A stretch of DNA of 64,000 nt from the NCBI RefSeq assembly GCF_051713825.1, contig NZ_JBIOQR010000001.1:496001-560000 (forward strand), given 5' to 3'. The notes beneath the pieces were generated by a model that saw only the letters and a list, made by a program, of their open reading frames with translations, ran no database searches and had not been told where the DNA came from. The stretch is from Enterococcus_K sp051713825 (GTDB lineage Bacteria; Bacillota; Bacilli; Lactobacillales; Enterococcaceae). Shown here one piece after another: positions 1 through 7,765 of the stretch. Position 1 is the first letter of the stretch. Each line of letters opens with the position of its first letter. The translations under genes were made by a program, and so were the position numbers.

Positions 1-1037
1 TAGAGGACTTAAAAGAAAACTTGGGGAATATCATCATTGGTTATACGTATGAGGATCAACCAGTCACAGCTAACCAGCTAAATGCTCAAGGAGCTATGGC
101 AGCTTTACTAAAAGATGCGATGAAACCCAATCTTGTTCAAACGTTAGAAAATAATCCCGCGTTTATTCATGGCGGTCCTTTTGCCAATATTGCACACGGC
201 TGTAATAGTGTGGTTGCGACAAAGCTAGCGATGAAGTTAGCTGATTATGTGGTAACAGAAGGCGGTTTTGGCGCTGATTTAGGTGCTGAGAAATTTATCG
301 ATATTAAATGTCGTAAATCAGGAATCAAACCTTCTGCAGTAGTAGTGGTGGCGACTGTTAGAGCATTGAAAATGCATGGTGGTGTCCCTAAAACCGAACT
401 GAATAGTGAAAATCTAGAGGCGCTAAAAAAAGGATTGCCTAATCTATTAAAGCATATAGAAAATGCAACGCAGGTGTATGGGTTACCAACTGTAGTAGCA
501 ATCAACAAGTTCCCCACAGATACCGAGGCAGAGTTAGCCTTAGTTAGAGCTGAGTGTGAAAAACGCCAAGTAAATGTGGTCTTGTCAGATGTCTGGGGGC
601 ATGGAGGACAAGGTGGAGAAGAGCTAGCAAAAGAAGTTCTTCAACTTGCTGAAGAAAAAAATAATTTCTCATTTGTTTATCAAGATGAGGAATCTATTAA
701 GGATAAAATAAAAGCGGTCGTTCAAAAAGTATACGGGGGCGAAGACGTTCACTATGAAACAATAGCAGAGAGAGAAATTGCTAAGCTACAAAAATTAGGC
801 TTCCAAAGGTTACCTATTTGTATGGCTAAAACGCAATATTCTTTTTCTGATGATCCAACCAAGTTGGGAAGACCAACCGATTTTTCTATCACGGTTAGTA
901 ATGTAAAAGTGTCAGCAGGAGCAGGTTTTATTGTCGTTTATACAGGAAGCGTGATGACGATGCCAGGGTTACCTAAACGACCTGCTGCAGAAAAAATCGA
1001 TATTGATGCACAAGGAAAAATTACAGGGTTGTTTTAA
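1..1037 (+). CDS. fhs: Formate-tetrahydrofolate ligase, C-terminal part (gene runs in from the left edge)
   Basis: Makes 10-formyl-tetrahydrofolate from formate, THF and ATP, supplying one-carbon units for purines and fMet-tRNA in the cytoplasm. The frame is open from base 3 to the TAA at 1035-1037, so only about the last 344 of the usual roughly 556 residues are present and the P-loop lies outside the window. Family hallmarks visible are the GNIIIGYTYEDQPVTA segment at the start, HGGPFANIAHGCNS, VTEGGFGADLGAEKF and the C-terminal GFIVVYTGSVMTMPGLP motif. A formate channel gene follows 54 bp downstream on the same strand, fitting shared formate metabolism. No frameshift is visible. Identification is very secure; the true start cannot be given. 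Confidence 0.97.
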   Translation, partial: EDLKENLGNIIIGYTYEDQPVTANQLNAQGAMAALLKDAMKPNLVQTLENNPAFIHGGPFANIAHGCNSVVATKLAMKLADYVVTEGGFGADLGAEKFIDIKCRKSGIKPSAVVVVATVRALKMHGGVPKTELNSENLEALKKGLPNLLKHIENATQVYGLPTVVAINKFPTDTEAELALVRAECEKRQVNVVLSDVWGHGGQGGEELAKEVLQLAEEKNNFSFVYQDEESIKDKIKAVVQKVYGGEDVHYETIAEREIAKLQKLGFQRLPICMAKTQYSFSDDPTKLGRPTDFSITVSNVKVSAGAGFIVVYTGSVMTMPGLPKRPAAEKIDIDAQGKITGLF

Positions 1038-1091
1038 TATTTTTAAAAGCAGTCATAGGAATTGATTTAGAGATGAGAGGTTTATTTAATA

Positions 1092-1859
1092 ATGCACACA
1101 CCCTATGAAATTCGAGAAATAACGATTCAGACGGCAAGAGCCAAAGTGGCTAAACGTTTGAAAGAAAAAATTATCTTGGCCTTTATTGGCGGAGCAATGA
1201 TATCTTTGGGCTACTTAGCCTATGTAAGAGTGATTTCTTCTATTGTAGAAGAGTGGGGAAGTTTTGCTTCATTTATTGGTGCTTGTGTATTCCCTGTTGG
1301 ACTGATTGTCATTTTGTTAGGTGGTGGTGAGTTAATCACAGGGAATATGATGGTCGTCTCTTTCGGCTTTTTTGCCAAACGTGTAACAGGGGGGGAATTA
1401 CTGAGTAACTGGCTAATTGTCACAGTCGCTAATTTGGTGGGTGCTTTGTTTGTCGCTTACTTTTTTGGACATATTGTCGGTCTAACATCATCGGGGGTCT
1501 ACCTTGAAGAGGTTGTAAAAATTGCTGGCGCTAAGATTGAGGCGAATTTCATTCAAAGTTTTGTCTCAGGAATTGGCTGTAACTGGTTTGTTTGTCTGGC
1601 AGTTTGGCTTTGTTATGGCGCAAAAGAGGCTGCTGGGAAAATAATGGGCATTTGGTTTCCGGTAATGTTATTTGTAGCAATTGGGTTTCAGCATAGCGTA
1701 GCGAATATGTTTATTATTCCGGCAGCTATATTTGAAGGCAGTTATAGCTGGGGCGAATTTATTCAAAATATCATTCCTGTCTATTTAGGAAATATTGTGG
1801 GAGGAGCCGTGTTTGTGTCCTTCTTCTATAACCAAGCATTCAACAAAAATAAGAAATAA
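1092..1859 (+). CDS. Formate/nitrite transporter (FNT) family channel
   Basis: A 255-residue integral membrane protein of the FocA/NirC family, pentameric channels for small monovalent anions. Six hydrophobic segments are readable, and the FNT motif GGGELITGNMM sits near residues 77-87; a late FQHSVANMFIIP segment also matches the family. Its position directly after fhs argues for formate rather than nitrite, balancing formate from pyruvate formate-lyase with its use by Fhs (inference). A GAGAGG site lies about 12 bases before the ATG, a somewhat long spacing. A strong hairpin terminator follows immediately, so fhs and this gene probably end one transcript. Confidence 0.9.
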   Translation: MHTPYEIREITIQTARAKVAKRLKEKIILAFIGGAMISLGYLAYVRVISSIVEEWGSFASFIGACVFPVGLIVILLGGGELITGNMMVVSFGFFAKRVTGGELLSNWLIVTVANLVGALFVAYFFGHIVGLTSSGVYLEEVVKIAGAKIEANFIQSFVSGIGCNWFVCLAVWLCYGAKEAAGKIMGIWFPVMLFVAIGFQHSVANMFIIPAAIFEGSYSWGEFIQNIIPVYLGNIVGGAVFVSFFYNQAFNKNKK

Positions 1860-1863
1860 CACG

Positions 1864-1920
1864 AAACTCGCAAGAAAGGGTATCTTTTGCAGACCCTGAT
1901 CATTTCTTGCGAGTTTGTTT
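1864..1920 (+). terminator. Rho-independent terminator after the FNT gene
   Basis: Inverted arms AAACTCGCAAGAAA (1864-1877) and TTTCTTGCGAGTTT (1903-1916) pair perfectly over 14 bases and are followed by a T-rich stretch. It separates the rightward fhs-FNT genes from the leftward xyloside operon and may work for both directions. Confidence 0.85.
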
Positions 1921-1967
1921 CTATAAATAAAAGATGGAGAAGAGGTATTCAGTGTATTTGGACAAGC

Positions 1968-3212
1968 TTACTTCGCTACTGATTTAATAGATAAAATTGA
2001 GAGTCCGCCGATTGTTGCACAAACAAAGGAGACAATAAAAATAGATGAGAACCCAACAGCAGAAATCATAAATGCAGCAAGGATTGGAGCAAGTGCTTGT
2101 GTTACCGTGTTTCCAAGGTTATAGATACCAAGGAAGAAGCCGACACGTTCTTTGTCTGGGATGACTTCTAAGTTCAATAGATTATCTAAAGAATTCCAAA
2201 TACCCATCCCAAGTCCAGACATAAAGGCATAGATAAGTAAGCTTGCATCGTTACGTAGAAAGAAAATACTTAGTGCACCGATTCCTATCAGGATGGTTGA
2301 CAAGCCGACTGGTAGTTTTAGTAGTTTGTATTTATCAGCTAAAGGACCTGCGATGAACCCCATTGCAATCCCAAAAACCAACATAATCATATTAATTAGC
2401 TGAATGGATTGCTGAGTAGAGGAAGTATCTTTATTCAGAAAGTCAGTCATGATAAATAGAAGGTAGCCTGTGACAGCAAAGTTGCCCACTCCTTGGAATA
2501 ACTTACCTACTAAGGCCAGGTAATAGTCGCGGCCAATTGACCAACTAGGGAAAATAGCTTGTGATTTTTTGCCGGTTGAAGCTTCTTTTTGATTGCCTAC
2601 TTTTGGTTGGGTGGCTGTTTTCTCATCGACGTTTGAAGGTTCTTTAACGATAAATGCAGCAAGTAGTGTGCCGATAAAAGTTAAGCTACCAAAAATGATA
2701 AAACCCAAACGAAAGTTACCCAAAAACATAGCAGCAAAAATCGTAAAGCCGTTGTTACCTAAGGCCATACCGAGCCCACCATACGCACTTGAAGCAGTAG
2801 CCTTTCCTGTTTCAGGAGCCAAATCAAGCCAAGCAACCATGGGCGCAACGATAAAATTCAAAGCAACTTGCCCAAGGGCCCAGCTGACTAAAAGCGTCGG
2901 AATCGAATGGGACATAGAAGCCAAAATCATGGCGACCATAAAGGCAAATGAACCGCCAACAAGCCAAGGAGTTCTCTTTCCGAAACGAGAATACGTTCGA
3001 TCAGAGAGATACCCAGCTAACATATTTGAGACGGCAGCGACAATCATGCCAACTGTCGAAAAAAGAGCAACCAATTGTATTTTATTGTCCGCATCTAATT
3101 GTTGAATGAGTGCGGGCAAAAACAAACTTGATGCAGCAATATAGGGGCCAAGCCATGAAGCTGGACCAATAATAAGTCCAGGTACAAGGCGTTTAAGTGG
3201 GATAGTTTTCAA
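1968..3212 (-). CDS. MFS transporter, probable pentoside/xylo-oligosaccharide carrier
   Basis: A 414-residue major facilitator with about 12 hydrophobic segments and the loop 2-3 signature GYLSDRTYSRFGKRTP near residues 67-82. A polar central loop (about residues 192-220) separates the two six-helix halves. Translation most likely starts at TTG (3212-3210), preceded by GGAGGACGA at suitable spacing. It lies 17 bp downstream of the GH43 gene on the same strand, so the two form an operon: this protein would import the short xylosides that the GH43 enzyme cuts in the cytoplasm (inference). Substrate is not provable from sequence; xylose itself is possible because the xylAB operon in this window has no transporter of its own. 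Confidence 0.8.
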   Translation of the reverse strand: MKTIPLKRLVPGLIIGPASWLGPYIAASSLFLPALIQQLDADNKIQLVALFSTVGMIVAAVSNMLAGYLSDRTYSRFGKRTPWLVGGSFAFMVAMILASMSHSIPTLLVSWALGQVALNFIVAPMVAWLDLAPETGKATASSAYGGLGMALGNNGFTIFAAMFLGNFRLGFIIFGSLTFIGTLLAAFIVKEPSNVDEKTATQPKVGNQKEASTGKKSQAIFPSWSIGRDYYLALVGKLFQGVGNFAVTGYLLFIMTDFLNKDTSSTQQSIQLINMIMLVFGIAMGFIAGPLADKYKLLKLPVGLSTILIGIGALSIFFLRNDASLLIYAFMSGLGMGIWNSLDNLLNLEVIPDKERVGFFLGIYNLGNTVTQALAPILAAFMISAVGFSSIFIVSFVCATIGGLSILSIKSVAK

Positions 3213-3229
3213 AATAATCGTCCTCCAAA

Positions 3230-4888
3230 TTATAAGTTTTCTGTCAAATAATAATCAAAAGTGGCTGTTGACTGACGTTGATAGGAATCAACCGAACCAA
3301 CAAAGTTAAATAGTCCTGTAAAACCACCAATCTCACCAGGTTCACCATTCACGCCCTCGTCAGAGAGGTAGCTGGCCTCGATTGCGGGTGAAAGCTCTAG
3401 CCATTCTGTCTCTTTTGTCAATCGATAGTAGAAGGTAACTTGGCCAAAATTATAAATAGCTTTTATGAAGACCGCGCCTTCAGGAACCACTAATAAGTGA
3501 TGTGGAAACTCAATACGTTCACCTAGTTTGGCTTGTAAGATAGTCAAAATAGGTTTTTTAACTGTTTCTGAATAGGTGAGATGAGCATATAACCAATTGT
3601 TCGAGTCATAATAAAACCCTGCGCCAGCCGTTTGAGAATAATGAATTGGCTGAAATTTAAGGCTTGTTTCAAATAAATAATGAAAAGAATTTGCTGGTGT
3701 TGCTAATATTGCTGGATTCACTTGCGAGAAAAATGAATTTTGTCCATGGATCGTCAGCGAACCTGGATGCTCGGTGGTATTGACCCAGTCAGCCTTTTGT
3801 TCGCGGTAAGGCGTCATAAATTTGTTTGAATAGATCTCTTTTGAAAAGTCATCTTTAAAAATGGGTGAATCGTTTTTTTTCGTAGAAACACCCGTCAATC
3901 CTTCAACTTCCATTTTTGCAAGGTTCGTTCCATCAGCCATCTCTAACCAACCATCAGTTGTCCAAAACATCTTTTGAAGAGAGGTTTCGCGTCCTAATGG
4001 GTTAAGAAGTGTCCCTTCAAGTGGACGGGACATTAAATGCGCAATGTACCACTCACCTGTGTGCGTTTGGACAAGTGAACCATGCCCAGCTTTTTGCATT
4101 CGAGAGTTCGGGTTATACATCTCAAAGTGACCTGCATCAGGATCACCAAGTGAGAATAGATGCTGATCAGAAGAAGTGATGATTGGTTCTCCTGAGGGAT
4201 GAGCTTCATAAGGGCCGAAGACGGATTTGGAACGACCAATTTCCACACCATGTGCATATCCCGTTCCACCAGCAGCTAAAAGTAAATAGTAGTACTCATC
4301 TTTTTTGTATAATTGAGGGGCTTCAGCACAACCTCTAGTCGTAAATCCTTGAGTTACGCGATGCCATTCGCCTACTAATTGCCCCTTATCCAAATCAAAT
4401 TCTGCAAGGACAATATGTCCCGGAGCTTGATAGCCTTGGCGGGTTTCCCATTCTAAAATAGCTATGTAGTGTTTGCCGTCTTCATCATGAAATAGTGCAG
4501 GGTCAAAACCGATAGAAGTCAGATAAATAGGCTCAGACCAAGGACCACAGATATCATAAGACCACATAGCATAAGAGTCTGAATTGAATTCTCGGCCAGC
4601 CATATTAACCATATGGGAGTAAGCTAACCAATATTTTTTGGTCTTTTCATCATAAGAAAGATGAGGCGCCCAAATCCCTGCTGGTGTATTGGTTCCGCGC
4701 AAGTTTACTTCCCCTTTTTTGAGAGCGAAGTCTAATAACGTCCAGTTAACAAAATCAGTTGACTGATAAATTTGAATACCAGGATTCCAATGAAAGGTCG
4801 AGGTAGCGATGTAGTACGTCCCCTCTACATGAATAATTGAGGGATCCGGTGCCATCCCTGGAATAATTGGATTTTTAATCATTGTCAT
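3230..4888 (-). CDS. Glycoside hydrolase family 43, beta-xylosidase/alpha-L-arabinofuranosidase
   Basis: A 552-residue inverting glycosidase removing xylose or arabinose from short oligosaccharides. No signal peptide, so it acts in the cytoplasm. The N-terminal five-bladed propeller (about 1-320) shows the three acidic residues of GH43: Asp15 in GMAPDPS, Asp129 in GFDPALF and Glu189 in CAEAPQLY. The C-terminal part (about 340-552) looks like the beta-sandwich typical of the long XynB-type enzymes. The ATG at 4888 follows AAGGAAGGA by eight bases. First gene of an operon with the MFS carrier, divergent from an AraC regulator, with a cre site in its leader. Beta-xylosidase is the likelier activity, but GH43 substrate cannot be fixed by sequence alone. 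Confidence 0.92.
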   Translation of the reverse strand: MTMIKNPIIPGMAPDPSIIHVEGTYYIATSTFHWNPGIQIYQSTDFVNWTLLDFALKKGEVNLRGTNTPAGIWAPHLSYDEKTKKYWLAYSHMVNMAGREFNSDSYAMWSYDICGPWSEPIYLTSIGFDPALFHDEDGKHYIAILEWETRQGYQAPGHIVLAEFDLDKGQLVGEWHRVTQGFTTRGCAEAPQLYKKDEYYYLLLAAGGTGYAHGVEIGRSKSVFGPYEAHPSGEPIITSSDQHLFSLGDPDAGHFEMYNPNSRMQKAGHGSLVQTHTGEWYIAHLMSRPLEGTLLNPLGRETSLQKMFWTTDGWLEMADGTNLAKMEVEGLTGVSTKKNDSPIFKDDFSKEIYSNKFMTPYREQKADWVNTTEHPGSLTIHGQNSFFSQVNPAILATPANSFHYLFETSLKFQPIHYSQTAGAGFYYDSNNWLYAHLTYSETVKKPILTILQAKLGERIEFPHHLLVVPEGAVFIKAIYNFGQVTFYYRLTKETEWLELSPAIEASYLSDEGVNGEPGEIGGFTGLFNFVGSVDSYQRQSTATFDYYLTENL

Positions 4889-4919
4889 AATCTAGTTCCT
4901 TCCTTTTTGTTAGATTATT

Positions 4920-4933
4920 AGAGAACGTTTGCA
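4920..4933 (-). promoter_or_regulatory. Candidate cre (CcpA) site upstream of the GH43-MFS operon
   Basis: On the minus strand TGCAAACGTTCTCT matches the cre consensus TGWAARCGYTWNCW at 12 of 14 positions, about 32 bp before the GH43 start. This predicts catabolite repression of the xyloside operon by glucose. Confidence 0.6.
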
Positions 4934-5159
4934 AAAATACTTTTTAAAGCTGTCATCTAAATCTAGAAAATTTTTCTTAATTGTTTTGAATAGACTTGTG
5001 TGCCATCTGGAAGTCTATTATTTTTTTTCACCTATTTTCTCAAAAAATGAAATCGATTTCTTTTTGATAGCTTTATCTTAAGAGAAAAATCACGTATAAT
5101 CGATATCAAAAAACAGGATAAAATTACCATTTTTCGTATTTTTAGGAAAGGAGTCACTT

Positions 5160-6056
5160 ATGAATGAAAAACCAAAGTGGTTAGAAAAGCTTGTCAATCT
5201 ACCTGATGTGAATGCCAATATAAAGTTATTTGGTGGGCATAAACAATACGTACCTTATGGATGGATTGCTGAGCGGGAGACACATTTTGTTTTTGAGGTT
5301 ATGTTTATCTTAGAGGGAAAACAACAAACTGTTTTTGAAGGACGAACCTATATTTTTTCAACTGGGGACATCGTTTTAATTCCTCCTGGCAATTCACATG
5401 AAAATTCGTGTGTATCAGAGGAGGGAATGGAATATTTTTGTGCGCATTTTGATATTGATGATCCAATGGTTCAACAATCATTATTAATGTACTGTTCTAT
5501 TTTGCTACAACCAGATAACCCTGAATATCGGACGATTCAAGAGATTTTGACCTCTTATGTTAATTTGTTGGATTATTCGAAATTTACAATCAAAGAAAAG
5601 TTGATGGTGGAACGATTATTAATTGAGCTTGTGATGGGATTGTTAGAATATGCGGAGCAAGAGCAGATAAAGGTTGAACATTCTGATAATACTTCGTTGG
5701 TTTTAGCAAAATCAATTGCAGATACGATTCAATTAAATTTTAGAGCATTCACTGAACGACCAACCGATGAAAATAGATTGTTGCTTTCTATTGACTACGT
5801 GGCTGACTCACTGAATATTAGTAAAAGTACGATGTTGAAGGTTTTTAAAAAAGTTTATTCGATAAGTCCCAAAAAATATTTGGATCAATTAAAATATAAC
5901 GAAGCCAAATTCTTATTGCACCAACCGAAACTATCCGTTGGAGAAATTGCAGAAGTCATCGGTTATCAGAATGCTTCTCATTTTTCGAGACAATTCAAGC
6001 AGTGGAGTCATTATTCGCCAATTGACTATCGGAAAAATAAAGAAAACGAACATTAA
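5160..6056 (+). CDS. AraC family transcriptional regulator (cupin sensor domain)
   Basis: 298 residues: an N-terminal cupin-like sugar-sensing domain (about 20-100, with IPPGNSHENS and an FCAHFDID segment) and a C-terminal pair of helix-turn-helix motifs (about 200-295). The second carries the family pattern VGEIAEVIGYQNASHFSRQF followed by SPIDYRK. It is transcribed divergently from the GH43-MFS operon across a 271-bp gap and is the obvious activator of that operon (inference from position). AAAGGAG precedes the ATG. Usual length for the family; no defects seen. Confidence 0.9.
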   Translation: MNEKPKWLEKLVNLPDVNANIKLFGGHKQYVPYGWIAERETHFVFEVMFILEGKQQTVFEGRTYIFSTGDIVLIPPGNSHENSCVSEEGMEYFCAHFDIDDPMVQQSLLMYCSILLQPDNPEYRTIQEILTSYVNLLDYSKFTIKEKLMVERLLIELVMGLLEYAEQEQIKVEHSDNTSLVLAKSIADTIQLNFRAFTERPTDENRLLLSIDYVADSLNISKSTMLKVFKKVYSISPKKYLDQLKYNEAKFLLHQPKLSVGEIAEVIGYQNASHFSRQFKQWSHYSPIDYRKNKENEH

Positions 6057-6362
6057 ATCGTCTGAATTAAGAAAGTGACATTCGTCTATCAGAGTTTTTA
6101 CAAATAAAAATGTAGAAATTCTGGTGGTTTCCTTCTTTTTTATTCAGAAATCCAAAGGTGACAAAAGAATGATAGTATGTGTTATTTTTGGCCTTTCATT
6201 ATACTATGAACAATGACAACTGTTCTTCTTTTTGCGGATAGTTTCCGTTCTTCTTATTTACTTGTCCGGTTGTTTGTTATATGATTATACTCGTTGTTTT
6301 AGTAAGATAAAGTGTCTGTTCTAGTGACGTTTTGTCTGTGTGAAATGGGAGGAAATGAGAAG

Positions 6363-7670
6363 ATGGAAAAGATTAATTCATATTTTGAGCTGAAGAAGTT
6401 AAATACGACCGTCAAACGCGAAGTCTTGGCTGGTTTCACAACATTTATTTCGATGGCTTATATTTTATTCGTGAACCCAACTGTATTAGGGGCTTCTGGA
6501 ATGGATGAAGGAGCAGTGTTTACGGCAACAGCTTTAGCAAGTGCTCTAGGTTGTATTTTGATGGGGATTTTTGCAAAATACCCAATTGCGACAGCTCCAG
6601 CGTTAGGAATCAATGCATTTTTTGCTTATTCTGTTTGTGTGGGGATGGGTATCCCTTGGGAAACAGCGTTAGCGGGTGTGTTTGTGGCATCATTAATTTT
6701 TATTTTAATTACTATATTTAAATTGCGTGAAATGATTATCGATGCGATACCAGCAGATTTGAAGTATGCGATTTCTGGTGGAATTGGGTTGTTTATTGCC
6801 TTTCTAGGTTTGAGCGAAGGGGGCATTATTGTTGCCGATAAATCCACGTTAATTGCTTTAGGACCTTTGAACGTCGGCCCAACCTGGTTAACGATTTTTG
6901 GGTTGACTGTGACGGCTGTTCTGATGATTCGTAGAACGCCAGGAGGAATCTTTATCGGGATGGCAGCAACGACACTATTGGGGCTTGTAACTGGGTTGAT
7001 TCAAGCGCCAGATAAACTTGTTTCTGCTGCACCAAGTTTGAAGCCGACATTTTTAGTGGCCTTAAAACATGTAGGAGATATTAATTCTTTACAGCTTTGG
7101 GTGGTTGTTCTAACCTTTTTATTAGTGACATTCTTTGATACTGCCGGAACGTTAGTGGGACTAGCAAACCAAGCAGGGTTCATGAAGGATAATAAAATGC
7201 CACGAGTTGGAAAAGCGTTGGCTGCTGACTCAACAGCGATGTTAGCTGGTTCGTTATTAGGAACCTCTCCTGTGGGTGCCTATGTTGAATCATCTGCGGG
7301 GATTGCTGTTGGTGGACGTTCTGGTTTAACGGCTGTGACAACAGGTATTTTCTTTATTTTCGGCCTATTCTTCTCGCCACTACTTTCTGTCGTTACTCCT
7401 CAAGTGACCGCTCCAGCCTTGATTGTTGTCGGTGTTTTGATGGCTCAATCATTAAGTCATATTAAATGGACTGAAATGGAAATTGCTATTCCATCCTTTT
7501 TGATTTTGTTAGGTATGCCGTTAACTTACAGTATTTCTGATGGGATTGCATTAGGCTTCATCTTTTATCCAATCACCATGATTGCGGCAAAACGTGGAAA
7601 AGAAGTTTCGCCAATTATGTATATACTGTTCTTTGTATTCATTGGGTTTATGTGGATTCTGAACATCTAA
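6363..7670 (+). CDS. NCS2/AzgA-type purine (adenine/guanine/hypoxanthine) permease
   Basis: A proton-coupled nucleobase importer of the AzgA/PbuG branch, about 435 residues with 12-14 hydrophobic segments. Family landmarks are FTTFISMAYILFVNP near the N-terminus, ATALASALGCILMG, GLFIAFLGL, TFFDTAGTLVGLA and SPVGAYVESSAGIAVGGRSGLTA. Start chosen at ATG 6363 because GGGAGGA (6347-6353) precedes it; a GTG further upstream in frame has no ribosome site. It stands alone between an AraC gene and a leftward ABC transporter. I looked for a purine riboswitch in the 300-bp leader and did not find the conserved core. Ends at a strong terminator. Confidence 0.92.
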   Translation: MEKINSYFELKKLNTTVKREVLAGFTTFISMAYILFVNPTVLGASGMDEGAVFTATALASALGCILMGIFAKYPIATAPALGINAFFAYSVCVGMGIPWETALAGVFVASLIFILITIFKLREMIIDAIPADLKYAISGGIGLFIAFLGLSEGGIIVADKSTLIALGPLNVGPTWLTIFGLTVTAVLMIRRTPGGIFIGMAATTLLGLVTGLIQAPDKLVSAAPSLKPTFLVALKHVGDINSLQLWVVVLTFLLVTFFDTAGTLVGLANQAGFMKDNKMPRVGKALAADSTAMLAGSLLGTSPVGAYVESSAGIAVGGRSGLTAVTTGIFFIFGLFFSPLLSVVTPQVTAPALIVVGVLMAQSLSHIKWTEMEIAIPSFLILLGMPLTYSISDGIALGFIFYPITMIAAKRGKEVSPIMYILFFVFIGFMWILNI

Positions 7671-7672
7671 TA

Positions 7673-7718
7673 AAAAGCTGTGCCAGTAGTCAAAGTGACT
7701 AGTGACACAGCTTTTGTT
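7673..7718 (+). terminator. Terminator after the purine permease
   Basis: Arms AAAAGCTGTG and CACAGCTTTT enclose a further small AGT/ACT stem and are followed by GTTTTG. A-rich on the other side, so possibly bidirectional between convergent genes. Confidence 0.85.
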
Positions 7719-7765
7719 TTGTTATTGAAGCGGGAAATAAGTAATCGTTCCTGTTAAAAGAGTAC

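Noticed and set aside
245..517. Antisense open frames over fhs and many similar antisense frames across long genes
   Set aside because: They are shadows of genes identified with strong domain evidence and have no start signals.
6042..6054. PurBox-like sequence GAAAACGAACATT about 310 bp before the purine permease
   Set aside because: It lies inside the last codons of the AraC gene, misses two consensus positions and has no second box, so chance is likely.
6057..6362. Possible purine riboswitch in the leader of the NCS2 permease
   Set aside because: The conserved core strands and loop sequences of the purine aptamer could not be found; only a GCGGATAGTTTCCG fragment is vaguely reminiscent.
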